The notes: generated by a model not told the origin, from the sequence alone. Positions 34,757-43,372 are shown, numbered from the stretch's first letter. The stretch: DNA of 64,000 bases from Natrinema pellirubrum DSM 15624 (GCF_000230735.2 NC_019962.1:2790001-2854000); one strand, 5' to 3'. Translations and numbers: made by a program.

Positions 34757-34886
34757 ACGGGCCCCTAGGCGGGACTTGACCTTAATCTTGACTATATGGT
34801 CATTATATAGCGCCGCATGGTTATATGGTTGATTTACGTGGCCGTTTTGCACAACCCCTTATACGCTTCGAGCGTGACGGGGCCGG

Positions 34887-36026
34887 CTACACGACGTTGA
34901 TCAGCCGCGTCGTGAACCGGCCGGTCCGGACCTGTAACCACCCGCGGAGCCGCTCGTCGATCTCCTCGTCGTCGGTGTCGACGCGCAGCGAGTCGAGGTC
35001 GGCGAGTTTCTCGTCGGACGCGACGACCTCGATCTCCTCGGCCCGCCGGATCACGGCCGGCGAGATCTGGTGGTTACCGCGACCGAAAACAAAGCCCTGG
35101 CCGCCGATCGGCGAGACGACGATCGTGGCCGGCGACTCGAGTACCGAGAGGATCTCCGATTCGCCGGCGTCGCGGGCCAGCAACGCGCCGCCTGACTCCC
35201 CGTCTTCGGTCCCAGCACGCCAGACGTCGACACCCAGCGGCGAGGGGTCGATCCCCAACTCCGCCTCGATCGCGCCGACGGTGCTGCCGGGGCCGAAGAC
35301 GTAGGTCCGGCCGGGCTCGACCTCGCGAGCGAACCCCGCCGCCAGCGAGTCGACGCTCCCGCTCGAGACCTGTTTGCCCGACTGGACCGCCGGCGCGACG
35401 GGGACCGGCACGATCGCTTTGAGTTCCGTTCGGACCTCCCCCTCGCGGTAGGCGTCCTCGTCGATATCGTTGACTTCGCGGCGCTCGACGCGGTCGAACT
35501 CGGCGGCGATTCGGCCGGCGTCGGCCGGCGTCACGCCGAAGACCGACGAGTAGATCTTGACGCCAGCTGGGACGCCCAGCATCGGCGTCTCCCCGTCGGC
35601 TTCCGCGAGCGTCTCGGCGACGTCGACGGCGGTGCCGTCGCCGCCGACGAAAAAGACGAGATCGACGTCGGCCGCGAGCAGCGCTCGGACGGCCGCACGC
35701 GTGTCGTCGGCCGACGTCTCGGCCGTCTCGGGGTCGGCGACCCGAGCCGGGCCGTCGGTCACGGCGGCGTCTGCCGGGTCGTAGACGATCTCGGGTTCGT
35801 AGCCGGCGTCCCGGACCGCGCGTTCCCCCATGACGCCCGCGGCCGTGGAGACCGCGAGGTCGGGGGCACGGCGATGGAGCGATCGCAACGCCTCGCGGGC
35901 CCGGTCCGGCGCGCGCGGCTCGGCACCGCGGCGCCGCGCCTCCTCGAGTTTCCCGTCGGTCCCCTTTAGTCCGACCCGACCGCCCATCCCCGCGATCGGG
36001 TTGACGACGACGCCGATGGCCTCCAT
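34887..36026 (-). CDS. ATP-NAD kinase family protein
   Basis: A 379-residue protein starting MEAIGVVVNPIAGMGGRVGLKGTDG. The kinase signature GGDGTAVDVAETL (VFFVGGDGTA) is intact, with IKYSS-type and GGQGFVFGRGNHQISP motifs further on. Length and the NPIAGMGG opening match the longer archaeal/bacterial NAD-kinase-like group rather than classical NadK of about 280 residues. It probably phosphorylates NAD or a related compound. The start at 36026 is preferred over in-frame codons further upstream, which give an arginine-rich shadow. Confidence 0.82.
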   Translation of the reverse strand: MEAIGVVVNPIAGMGGRVGLKGTDGKLEEARRRGAEPRAPDRAREALRSLHRRAPDLAVSTAAGVMGERAVRDAGYEPEIVYDPADAAVTDGPARVADPETAETSADDTRAAVRALLAADVDLVFFVGGDGTAVDVAETLAEADGETPMLGVPAGVKIYSSVFGVTPADAGRIAAEFDRVERREVNDIDEDAYREGEVRTELKAIVPVPVAPAVQSGKQVSSGSVDSLAAGFAREVEPGRTYVFGPGSTVGAIEAELGIDPSPLGVDVWRAGTEDGESGGALLARDAGESEILSVLESPATIVVSPIGGQGFVFGRGNHQISPAVIRRAEEIEVVASDEKLADLDSLRVDTDDEEIDERLRGWLQVRTGRFTTRLINVV

Positions 36027-36227
36027 ACCGCCCTCTGGGGAAGCCAGCCGGAAAGCCGTATCGCGTCGCCTCCGGTGGTGTTCCGCTGCAGGCCCTCGAG
36101 CGGCCGGTGGGCCTCGAGGGTCGCGGGCGGAGACGCGGCGGGGTCGACCGGCCAACGGACTCGAAGGTCCGTGGCCGACGCGCTCGCTTTCTGAACAATT
36201 AAGGGGGACGGGTACCGATCGCCGACT

Positions 36228-36362
36228 ATGTCAACACTGATCGAGGCCGCTGTTCTCGCGTCGGAAACGGAACCGGAACTGCCGATGCAACTCGTCGGCT
36301 GGGGCGCGCTCGCGCTCGGCCTCCTGGTGACGGTCGCCTGGGCGGTCTCGCTCTACCGGTAA
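36228..36362 (+). CDS. 44-residue single-span membrane protein
   Basis: ATG 36228 to TAA 36360-36362. The product begins MSTLIEAAVLASETEPEL and has one hydrophobic span (LVGWGALALGLLVTVAWAVSLY). A TATA-like CAATTAAG (36196-36203) lies about 25 bases upstream, giving leaderless spacing, and codon third positions are GC-rich. It is convergent with the CinA-like gene, whose stop begins two bases past the TAA. Function unknown; such short membrane proteins are often missed. Confidence 0.6.
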   Translation: MSTLIEAAVLASETEPELPMQLVGWGALALGLLVTVAWAVSLYR

Positions 36363-36364
36363 GA

Positions 36365-37048
36365 TCACGGCGAGTCGACTCGCTCGCGGAGCCAATCGGC
36401 AGCGTCGGCGACCGTCGCTTCGTCGGTGCCGGTCAGTTCGATCCTGACCGACTCGCCGGGGTAGCTGCCGACCGAGACATCGAACCGCTCCCGGACGTCG
36501 GCGATCCGATCGAGCAGGGCGCTCTCGGCCTCGCCGGCGACGACCGTTTCGCGGTAGGTCGGGGTCCCCGCGAACTCGTCGGCGATCGACTCGAACATCG
36601 CCTTCATCTCCGCCGGGACGCCCGGGAGAACGTAGACCCCCTCGAGGGCCGCGCCGGGGGCGACGCCCGCGTCGTTGTGCAGGGCCCGCGCGCCGGCGGG
36701 TAAATCGGCCGTGCCGGCCGCGAGGTCGTCCCGCGTGTAGCCGTCCTCCTCGAGCCAGGCCAGTGCAGCGTCGTGTTCTTCGACCTCGCGGCCGAGGGCC
36801 GCCGCGACCCCGTCCATGGTGAGATCGTCGTGGGTCGGGCCCAGCCCCCCGGTGACGATGACGGCGTCGTACTCCGCGCGGTACTCGTTGACCACGCGGG
36901 CGATGTCGGCCACGCGATCGGGAACCGTGGTCACCCGGCCGACGGTGACGCCGCGGTCGTCGAGTTCCGAACAGAGCCACGTGGCGTTCGTGTCCGTCGT
37001 TCGTCCGGCGAGCAGTTCGTCCCCGACCGTTACGACCGCGACGTTCAT
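36365..37048 (-). CDS. CinA-type molybdopterin-binding domain protein
   Basis: A 227-residue protein starting MNVAVVTVGDELLAGRTTDTNATWLCSEL. The MoeA/CinA-type nucleotide-pterin site is visible as VTGGLGPTHDDLTMDGVA, followed by LPGVPAEMKAMFE. It is the single-domain archaeal form, without the C-terminal nicotinamide deamidase part of bacterial CinA. Homologues hydrolyse ADP-ribose or FAD, or bind molybdopterin; the actual role is not known. Its upstream region (37049-37178) reaches the IS701-like element. Confidence 0.8.
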   Translation of the reverse strand: MNVAVVTVGDELLAGRTTDTNATWLCSELDDRGVTVGRVTTVPDRVADIARVVNEYRAEYDAVIVTGGLGPTHDDLTMDGVAAALGREVEEHDAALAWLEEDGYTRDDLAAGTADLPAGARALHNDAGVAPGAALEGVYVLPGVPAEMKAMFESIADEFAGTPTYRETVVAGEAESALLDRIADVRERFDVSVGSYPGESVRIELTGTDEATVADAADWLRERVDSP

Positions 37049-37178
37049 ACCCCGTCGTTCGGGCCGGACCCCCAAATGCGTCTCGCCCTCGGCCGATCGC
37101 CGCCGGCTCGTGGGCCTCGCCTCGACCTGTCTGATAAAGTAGTACTCACGGTAACCACAAGATTCAATCCAGATAATT

Positions 37179-37193
37179 ACTCAGCTTTGCACG
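37179..37193 (+). repeat. Left terminal inverted repeat of the IS
   Basis: ACTCAGCTTTGCACG, an exact complement of 38443-38457. The transposase stop codon (37181-37183) lies within it. Confidence 0.88.
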
Positions 37194-38401
37194 CTAGCCT
37201 CGGTTGTTGAGTGAACGAAGAGATGATCGATCTCGGTCATAAGGTCATCAACACCGCGGTCATCATTGTCTCGAACCCACGAGAGAAGGTTGTAGACGGC
37301 TTCCTTCAGGGAGTGTTCGAGGTTCGCTCGAAGCGATGACGCCTTCGAGCGAACCGTTCCCAAGGCGCTCGAATCGGGATCAAGACGAACGAGACTGTAG
37401 GCAGCCATCAGGAGGTGCCAGTGGCGACTGGCACCTCCGTCAGTCTGCAGCTCGCAGTCTCCCAAGCCGAGATCCTGCTTCGAGTCCTCGAAGAACGTCT
37501 CGATGCGCCAGCGCATCCCGTAGGAGCGAATGATGTGGGCGGTTGGTGCGTCGGTCTTGTTCGTAGCGAGGTACTTGATCGGGTTATCTTCGTCTCCGTC
37601 GGTCTCTTTCTCTGCGATGACCAGCTTCACGTCTCCCAACTGGGAGACGGGAAGCTTCTTCGTCCAGATGTGATAGGTTTCGTCGTCAATATCGCGCTCA
37701 ACCGTGTCGATGCGCTCTTCCAGCGCATCGACGCGGAGCTCTTTGCCGGCGTAAGTCACCTGTCGATTGCTCCGGAGCGGGCCGATCCAGTCCTTGCCGT
37801 AGGATTCGATGTGTTCAGGAAGGCCAGAATCGTGAGCGAACCACGAGTCGAAGAGGTAGGTGTTCGCAGGCACACCTACCTCTTCTTCGAGTTCGGTGAT
37901 GATCTCGCGGGCGAGGTCGTACTTGGTGTCGTGGTCTTGGTCATCCTCGTCTTGCTTTTCGTAGAGGCGGAAGGTGAGCGGGTAAGCGGTTTTGTCGTCA
38001 GCGTAGAAGGCGTAGATGAGGTCTTGCCCCCAGACAGTGTCACCTTCGGCGTGATCGTAGAAGTGGCCGACGCCGGGGACTTCGTCCCCGGCTTTCTCGG
38101 TGATCGTGTCGTCGAGGATAATGTAGCCATCCGTTGACCAGCGTGTTTCACCGTGTTTCTGGAGTTCTTCAAGGCGTTCGTGGTTGAACTGCTGTTCGTC
38201 CCAGTCGTACTCGGTGAGGAACTTGTTGAGAGCGCGTTTGCTGTTGGCTGGAAGGACTTCGCGTGCGATGCCCGCCACGGTCTTGTTGCTGGCCGCAACA
38301 AGACCTGTGGCGTAGGTTTTGGCGTGATGACGTTGTGCTGGAGACAGCGACTCGAACTCGTCGAACGCACGCGTACACGACAAGAAGTCCGTAATCGGCA
38401 T
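37181..38401 (-). CDS. IS701-family transposase
   Basis: A 406-residue DDE transposase (an ATG three bases upstream at 38404 is equally possible). Acidic residues are placed as in IS4-superfamily enzymes: YIILDDTITEK (first Asp), YLFDSWFAHDSG (second Asp), and RWRIETFFEDSKQDLGLG (Glu, with the IS701-type spacing). The reading frame is intact from start to stop, so it may be active. Wording and length agree with haloarchaeal IS701 transposases as I remember them. Confidence 0.88.
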   Translation of the reverse strand: MPITDFLSCTRAFDEFESLSPAQRHHAKTYATGLVAASNKTVAGIAREVLPANSKRALNKFLTEYDWDEQQFNHERLEELQKHGETRWSTDGYIILDDTITEKAGDEVPGVGHFYDHAEGDTVWGQDLIYAFYADDKTAYPLTFRLYEKQDEDDQDHDTKYDLAREIITELEEEVGVPANTYLFDSWFAHDSGLPEHIESYGKDWIGPLRSNRQVTYAGKELRVDALEERIDTVERDIDDETYHIWTKKLPVSQLGDVKLVIAEKETDGDEDNPIKYLATNKTDAPTAHIIRSYGMRWRIETFFEDSKQDLGLGDCELQTDGGASRHWHLLMAAYSLVRLDPDSSALGTVRSKASSLRANLEHSLKEAVYNLLSWVRDNDDRGVDDLMTEIDHLFVHSTTEASVQS

Positions 38402-38442
38402 CATCCGTCTTTGCCACCGCCTACGTCACGCTCCTACTTCAA

Positions 38443-38457
38443 CGTGCAAAGCTGAGT
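38443..38457 (-). repeat. Right terminal inverted repeat of the IS
   Basis: The complement of ACTCAGCTTTGCACG, followed by target copy AATT (38458-38461). Confidence 0.88.
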
Positions 38458-38464
38458 AATTAGT

Positions 38465-38472
38465 AAGGAGGG
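38465..38472 (+). promoter_or_regulatory. Shine-Dalgarno site of the winged-helix gene
   Basis: AAGGAGGG lies 4 bases before ATG 38477. It is a strong match to the 16S 3' end, unlike the mostly leaderless genes of this window. Confidence 0.65.
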
Positions 38473-38476
38473 TACT

Positions 38477-38833
38477 ATGTCTCGGAGTCGGACGGAACGA
38501 ACGGAGGCGGACTCGGCCACAGTGCTATCCGCGCTAGGGAACAAATACAGCGCGGAGATCCTCTGTGCGGCCGGCACGCCGAAATCAGCGCAGGCGCTTA
38601 GCGAGGACATCGAGATCCCGATCGCGACCTGTTATCGCCGGATCGAGGAACTCGTCGACGCCGGACTGTTGACCTGCGAAGGTCGACAGCTCTCCGACGA
38701 GGGGCGACGGACCAATATCTACCGACGGACGCTCGACGAGATCGAGATCGACTTCTCGAACGACACCCCCGAGTTCTCCCGCAAGCGCCGGACCGAGGCG
38801 AAAAACAGGCTCCAGGACAAACTCGAGGATTAA
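38477..38833 (+). CDS. ArsR-like winged-helix regulator
   Basis: A 118-residue protein. TVLSALGNKYSAEILCAAGTPKSAQALSEDIEIPIATCYRRIEELVDAGLL forms the helix-turn-helix, with a wing and a basic C-terminal helix (KRRTEAKNRLQDKLE). The pattern matches haloarchaeal ArsR-like DNA-binding proteins. Cysteines are at LCAAG, ATCYR and TCEGR, but no clear metal site is visible. The IS701-like element ends 19 bases before the start codon, so the native promoter has been displaced. Only a strong Shine-Dalgarno site remains between IS and gene. Confidence 0.72.
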   Translation: MSRSRTERTEADSATVLSALGNKYSAEILCAAGTPKSAQALSEDIEIPIATCYRRIEELVDAGLLTCEGRQLSDEGRRTNIYRRTLDEIEIDFSNDTPEFSRKRRTEAKNRLQDKLED

Positions 38834-38931
38834 CGCCTCGAGCCGGCAGTTCCCGCCGGGAGGCGGGACGGTCCGCGTTCCGTTCTCGAAGCGACGACTC
38901 CGATCCCAGCGTAGCGGCCGTTCGGTCATCC

Positions 38932-38938
38932 TTAAGTA
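38932..38938 (+). promoter_or_regulatory. TATA box of the queDEC operon
   Basis: TTAAGTA ends 21 bases before ATG 38960. Confidence 0.5.
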
Positions 38939-38959
38939 TTCCCACGAGAATCCCATGAT

Positions 38960-39439
38960 ATGACCGACACCGCCGATCCCCGCGAACGCGGCTCCGACGC
39001 GACGACCGACGATGCGATCGTCGGCACACGTCGCACCCTCCACGTCGGCCGCGACCGGCCGATCCGGATCAGTACCGGCCACCGGATACGACACCACGAC
39101 GGCAAGTGTGCCCGCCCGCATGGCCACAACTACGAGATCACCGTCACCGTCACGGGCCGGCTCACCGAGGAGGGATGGATCGCCGACAAGGGCGATATTA
39201 CCGACGTGATATCCGAGTGGGACCACCGGTTCCTGCTCGAGGCCGGCGACCCGCTGATCGAGGCCTTCGAGGCGGCCGGCGACGGGGACGGCGTCGTCGT
39301 CCTCGAGCAGCCGCCGACCGCGGAGGTGATGAGCGTCGTCTTGGAGCGAAAGCTCGCGGCGGCACTGCCCGAGACGGTCACCGACGTCGCCGTGCGGGTC
39401 AGCGAGACGAGCGAACTCTGTGGGGGCAGCGGGTTCTGA
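38960..39439 (+). CDS. queD: 6-carboxy-tetrahydropterin synthase
   Basis: A 159-residue enzyme of the 6-pyruvoyl-tetrahydropterin synthase family; it makes 6-carboxy-tetrahydropterin, second step to preQ0. Zinc ligands are in STGHRIRHHDGKCARPHGHNY, and the Asp/His pair is near EWDHRFLLE. A 30-residue acidic extension precedes the catalytic core. QueE follows with a one-base gap and QueC after it, so it makes the precursor of archaeosine, the modified base at position 15 of archaeal tRNA. Confidence 0.9.
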   Translation: MTDTADPRERGSDATTDDAIVGTRRTLHVGRDRPIRISTGHRIRHHDGKCARPHGHNYEITVTVTGRLTEEGWIADKGDITDVISEWDHRFLLEAGDPLIEAFEAAGDGDGVVVLEQPPTAEVMSVVLERKLAAALPETVTDVAVRVSETSELCGGSGF

Positions 39440-39440
39440 G

Positions 39441-40229
39441 ATGCCGGTTTCCGACTCCATCGACCTCGATTCGGACGCGAACACCGCGGGCGAGGAGACG
39501 CCGGACGGACTGCCGATCAACGAACTGTTTCACTCCCTCCAGGGGGAGGGCACCCTCGCCGGCGTCCCGTCGACGTTCGTCCGCACGAGCGGCTGTAACC
39601 TCCGCTGTTGGTTCTGTGACTCCTATCACACCTCCTGGGAGTCCACCCACGCGTGGCTCGGTCGTGAGGAGATCCTCGCCGAGATCGAAGCCCGTGACGC
39701 CGACCACGTCGTCCTGACCGGCGGCGAACCGCTGCTCCACGACGAGAGCGTCGCCTTGCTCGAGGCCCTCGACGAGCGGGGGTATCACACCACCGTCGAG
39801 ACAAACGGGACGATCTACCGGGACGCGCCGATCGATCTCGCCTCGATCAGCCCGAAACTCGCGAGCAGCACGCCGACGCCGGAACGCACACCGGAGGACG
39901 CCCCCGCCGGCGAGTGGGAGGAACGTCACGAACGCGATCGGATCGACATGGACGCGCTGACCCGGCTGGTCGAGGAGTACGAGTTTCAACTCAAGTTCGT
40001 CGTGACCGACGGCGACGATATGCCGGAGATCCTCGAGTTGCTCGGCGACCTCCGCGACGCCGCCGCGGTCCCGATCCCCGACGACGACGTCCTCCTGATG
40101 CCCGAGGGCGCGACCCGCGAGCGCCTCGCGGAGACCCGAACCCGGGTCGCCGACCTCGCGATGGAGTACGGCTTCCGGTATACGCCGCGCCTGCACGTCG
40201 ACCTCTGGAACGACGCCCCCGAGACGTAA
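39441..40229 (+). CDS. queE: 7-carboxy-7-deazaguanine synthase (radical SAM)
   Basis: A 262-residue radical SAM enzyme that rearranges carboxy-tetrahydropterin to carboxy-deazaguanine. The cluster motif is CNLRCWFC (Cys52, Cys56, Cys59), preceded by the substrate phrase HSLQGEGTLAGVPSTFVR. LTGGEPLLH and TVETNGT follow, as in the family. The 20-residue N-terminal extension is acidic. It sits one base after queD and 29 bases before queC, forming an operon. ATG 39441 is the start; a GTG in the preceding gene is not needed. Confidence 0.92.
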   Translation: MPVSDSIDLDSDANTAGEETPDGLPINELFHSLQGEGTLAGVPSTFVRTSGCNLRCWFCDSYHTSWESTHAWLGREEILAEIEARDADHVVLTGGEPLLHDESVALLEALDERGYHTTVETNGTIYRDAPIDLASISPKLASSTPTPERTPEDAPAGEWEERHERDRIDMDALTRLVEEYEFQLKFVVTDGDDMPEILELLGDLRDAAAVPIPDDDVLLMPEGATRERLAETRTRVADLAMEYGFRYTPRLHVDLWNDAPET

Positions 40230-40258
40230 CGCCGACCGATCGACCGCTCGAGACACGC

Positions 40259-40987
40259 ATGACCGACGATACCCACACCACGACCGACGAACCGTCCGAA
40301 AAACGCGCCGTCGTCCTCCTCTCGGGGGGGATGGACAGCGCCACCGCCGCCGCCGTCGCCCGCGATCGGGGCTACGAGATCTACGCCCTGCATACCTCCT
40401 ACGGCCAGCGCACTGAAGATCGGGAACTCGAGTGTGCCCGCCGGCTGGCTGAGGAGTTCGATGCGGCCGACTTCCTGCGGCTCGAGACCGACCACCTCGC
40501 GGCGATCGGGGCCTCGAGCCTGACCGACGAGGAGATGGCCGTCGAAGACGCGGACATGGAGAGCGACGAGATCCCCACCTCTTACGTCCCGTTCCGGAAC
40601 GCCAACCTGCTCGCGATGGCCGTCTCCTACGCCGAGGCCAACGACTGCGGCGCGGTCTTCATCGGGGCCCACAGCGAGGACTTCTCCGGGTATCCGGACT
40701 GCCGACCCGCCTTCTTCGAGGCCTTCGAGGACGTGGTCGACGTCGGGACCAAGCCCGAGACCGAGATTTCGATCGAGGCACCGTTCGTCGAGTGGTCCAA
40801 GACCGACATCGCCGAACGGGGCGTCGAACTCGAGGTCCCCTACGAACACACCTGGAGCTGTTACCGGGAGAACGAACCCGCCTGCGGCACCTGCGACGCC
40901 TGTGCGTTCCGGCTGCAGGCGTTCCAGAACATCGGCGTTCGCGACCCGATCGAGTACGCCGAACGGCCGTCCTACACCGACGAGTAG
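40259..40987 (+). CDS. queC: 7-cyano-7-deazaguanine (preQ0) synthase
   Basis: A 242-residue PP-loop enzyme that converts carboxy-deazaguanine to preQ0 with ATP and ammonia. The loop is SGGMDS (22-27). The zinc-binding cysteines are in CYRENEPACGTCDAC near the C-terminus. PreQ0 is inserted into tRNA by TgtA and turned into archaeosine, genes for which are not in this window. It ends the queD-queE-queC operon. Confidence 0.93.
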   Translation: MTDDTHTTTDEPSEKRAVVLLSGGMDSATAAAVARDRGYEIYALHTSYGQRTEDRELECARRLAEEFDAADFLRLETDHLAAIGASSLTDEEMAVEDADMESDEIPTSYVPFRNANLLAMAVSYAEANDCGAVFIGAHSEDFSGYPDCRPAFFEAFEDVVDVGTKPETEISIEAPFVEWSKTDIAERGVELEVPYEHTWSCYRENEPACGTCDACAFRLQAFQNIGVRDPIEYAERPSYTDE

Positions 40988-41012
40988 CGATTCCGACGAC
41001 TCGGCGCGTCGC

Positions 41013-41297
41013 TCACCCTTCGCGAACGCGGAGATACGTCGTGTACACCGTCGTCAGCAGGCCGGTTCGCTCGCTCTCGATGCCGAGCAGTTCGTGGGAG
41101 GTCTGTGCCGCCAGCTGCGGATACTCCTGTTTCGACCGTTTGTCCGTACTCCGGATCTCGAGGACGGCCCCGTCGGGCAGGTCCTCGAGCGCTCGCTGGA
41201 CGGCGGCGATGCCGTTGGCACAGCCCCGGCCGCGGTTGTCGACGGTCCGGTCGGGGTCGACATCGGGCAGCTCCGTCGGGACGGCCGCGTCAGTCAT
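41013..41297 (-). CDS. TusA/SirA-like sulfurtransferase-fold protein, altered motif
   Basis: A 94-residue protein. The TusA pattern D-x-R-G-x-x-C is at VDNRGRGCANGIAAVQRAL (Cys26), followed by LPDGAVLEIRSTDK, the second half of the fold. In true TusA the cysteine sits in CPxP; here it is CANG, so the persulfide loop is changed. It overlaps by 8 bases with the upstream CopD-like gene (41290), which indicates coupling. Possibly a redox or metal protein rather than a sulfur carrier. Confidence 0.72.
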   Translation of the reverse strand: MTDAAVPTELPDVDPDRTVDNRGRGCANGIAAVQRALEDLPDGAVLEIRSTDKRSKQEYPQLAAQTSHELLGIESERTGLLTTVYTTYLRVREG

Positions 41298-42297
41298 CGC
41301 TCGTCACCTCCGTCGGCTCGGGGCCGGCGGCGTCGGTCGTCGGTCCGTCGCGCTGGCCGCCCATCTCCTCGAGGTCACAGACCCCGTCGATGGGCGAACA
41401 GGCCCGCCACATCGGGCAGAGTTTGAAGATGACCACGAGGACGCCGATCGATCCCAGTTTCGCCGCGACTGCGAGTCCGAGGGTCGTTCCCAGATAGGTC
41501 CCGATCGTCGTGCCCAGAGCGTCGACGGCCTGATACAGTCCCGTCGCGATCAGGGTCGGAATGATAAAGCGGACGGCCCACCGGAACCGCTCGAGCTGTT
41601 GGCCGGCGGCACGGATCACGGGCGTCGTTGGGTACTCCTGACCGGTCGGGACGGCGACGAAGATGTTCCAGACGGCCCCGCCGACCCACACCGCGAACGC
41701 CAGCAGGTGGAGGACTCGGACGCCGACCGCGAGGCCGTCGCCGGCCCGGAGTCCAACCTCGAGCGCGGCCGTCAGGACGACGGCGGCCAGCGCCAGCGCC
41801 AGCGCCGCGAGCCCGAGTGGGCCGCGGAACTGGGCGTCGACCGATGCGGAACGCAGCGACTGCGTCCCGCCGGCCGCGACGAGTCCGAGGACCGCCGTCC
41901 CGAGCGCGAGGACGGGAAGCGGCCGCGAGACGGCCGCGGCGTACCGATCGATCGCGACGGCGGCCCCGGGGACGAGAACGACGAGCGCCCCGATCGCGAT
42001 CCAGTGGAACCGGTCGTACATCCGCGCGCAGTAAGCGTCGGCCCCGGTCTCGAGATCGCCCGGGCTGACGAAGCCGTGTTTCCAGAGTAGTCCGCCGGCA
42101 AGCACGCCGAGGGCGACGAAGTAGCCCCACTTGGCGACCGCCACCGCGAGGCTTCCGCTGCCGGCGAGTCGGCCGGTCACCACCGTGCCGAGAAAGGACG
42201 CAGCCAGAATGATCGTCAGCGCGATTTTCGGGAGCGTGTACTTGTCGAAGAGGTCGTCCGCCGTCGTCTCGACGGATTGCCTCGTGGAGCCGGCCAT
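41290..42297 (-). CDS. CopD-like multi-span membrane protein
   Basis: A 335-residue protein with about eight membrane spans. The segment GVRVLHLLAFAVWVGGAVWNIFVAV is the CopD-type helix with His and Trp, and the C-terminus carries CPMWRACSPIDGVCDLEEMGG, with three cysteines that could bind copper or another metal. It overlaps the TusA-like gene by 8 bases. A role in copper or haem handling is inferred from the family resemblance. Confidence 0.7.
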   Translation of the reverse strand: MAGSTRQSVETTADDLFDKYTLPKIALTIILAASFLGTVVTGRLAGSGSLAVAVAKWGYFVALGVLAGGLLWKHGFVSPGDLETGADAYCARMYDRFHWIAIGALVVLVPGAAVAIDRYAAAVSRPLPVLALGTAVLGLVAAGGTQSLRSASVDAQFRGPLGLAALALALAAVVLTAALEVGLRAGDGLAVGVRVLHLLAFAVWVGGAVWNIFVAVPTGQEYPTTPVIRAAGQQLERFRWAVRFIIPTLIATGLYQAVDALGTTIGTYLGTTLGLAVAAKLGSIGVLVVIFKLCPMWRACSPIDGVCDLEEMGGQRDGPTTDAAGPEPTEVTSDD

Positions 42298-42460
42298 ACT
42301 GTGGGGTCACCCGCCTCGTCGTTGGGTCGGTCGCCACTAAGGGCTGGTCGCGGACATATTCGCTCGCGCGGTTTCAGCGGGCCGAACCAGTTCGGAGTCC
42401 CGGACGAATCGGTTCGGGTCCGGACCTTAGCGTCTCGACGCCCTAACGCCGCCCAACGCC

Positions 42461-43372
42461 ATGACCGGAACCGACGCTCGAGAGTCGACGACGCCGATTT
42501 CGTGGACGAGGGGGAGCCAGGAACGGCCCGCACCCCTCGTGGAACGGGTACCGTACGTCGAACTCCGTCTCGAGCATCCATCGCTCGAGGCCGACCGGTT
42601 CGGGGACGCGTTCTTTCCGGACGCGATCCCCTACGAGTTCCGGGGCGAACGGCGCGTGTTTTACTGGCGCTCGGTGCTTCCCCCCGACGGGCCGGCACCC
42701 GCCGACTGGACCGGCGTCTGCGCGACGACGCACGGTCTCCGCGCGCTCACCGCCGACGGGACGCGGTCGCCGTCGCTGTGGCCACAGGACGGGACGATCG
42801 GCGACGGGGCTGCCTCCGGTACCGACGCCGTCCGCGAACTCGTCGTCGATGGGACCGTCGCGGGCGATTCGACGGTCGCTGCCGTTCGCGACTACTCGCC
42901 GCCCGCGATCGCGGTTCGGGCAACTGACGCCGACGCGGTGTCCCTCGAGACGCCGGCTGGTCCGCTCTCCGTGCCGGCCGGCGAGCGGACGACGGTCGAG
43001 CTGTCGTCCCAGTCCGTCCGCTCGGCGACCGACGGCGAATCCCGGACCGTGACGCCGCGGCTCCGCGTCCGCTATCCCGGTCAGCGGACCCTGTATCATC
43101 CCGCTCGCGGTGCCGACACCGCCGTCTTTCCCTCGTTCGGGCTCGACCTCGAGACTCTGCCAAACCCCGTCCCCGTGCCGACCGCGGCCGGCGAACTGGA
43201 CGACCGCGGGCTGGCGGCCGCGCTCGGGGTCGATCTCTCCGAACGACCGTATCCCGAACGCGTCCTCTGGCAGGCCATCGCGTACGGTGCGTTCGATCCC
43301 CACCGAGGGGCGGAACCGCGGCTGTCCCAGCCGAGAGACGACCTGCTTCGACTCGAGAACCCGACGGCGTGA
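42461..43372 (+). CDS. Haloarchaeal protein of unknown function, 303 aa
   Basis: Not recognised. Starts at ATG 42461. No signal peptide or membrane span is visible. Phrases include VPYVELRLEHPSLEADRFGDAFFPDAIPYEF and RERVL-like VLWQAIAYGAFDPH near the end. The composition is acidic with many Pro, Gly and Thr. It is divergent from the CopD-like gene and next to the DUF2249 gene, 113 bases away. Confidence 0.6.
   Translation: MTGTDARESTTPISWTRGSQERPAPLVERVPYVELRLEHPSLEADRFGDAFFPDAIPYEFRGERRVFYWRSVLPPDGPAPADWTGVCATTHGLRALTADGTRSPSLWPQDGTIGDGAASGTDAVRELVVDGTVAGDSTVAAVRDYSPPAIAVRATDADAVSLETPAGPLSVPAGERTTVELSSQSVRSATDGESRTVTPRLRVRYPGQRTLYHPARGADTAVFPSFGLDLETLPNPVPVPTAAGELDDRGLAAALGVDLSERPYPERVLWQAIAYGAFDPHRGAEPRLSQPRDDLLRLENPTA

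Larger units (their letters stand above)
37179..38457. mobile_element. IS701-like insertion sequence, complete
   Basis: The 1279-bp element has perfect 15-base terminal inverted repeats, ACTCAGCTTTGCACG at 37179-37193 and its complement at 38443-38457. It is flanked by direct AATT copies (37175-37178 and 38458-38461), a four-base target duplication. Because AATT is itself palindromic, the outer match appears to extend to 20 bases. A single transposase fills it, with the stop codon inside the left repeat. It looks complete and is less GC-rich than its surroundings. Confidence 0.88.

Noticed and set aside
34791-34870. A gene in the AT-rich stretch between the PhoU-type and NAD-kinase-like genes
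   Set aside because: Only short frames. The TATATGG and TTATATAG sequences are more likely promoter elements.
37174-38462. Terminal repeats of 20 bases for the IS
   Set aside because: The outer bases are the palindromic AATT target copies plus one neighbouring base; the element itself starts at ACTCAG.
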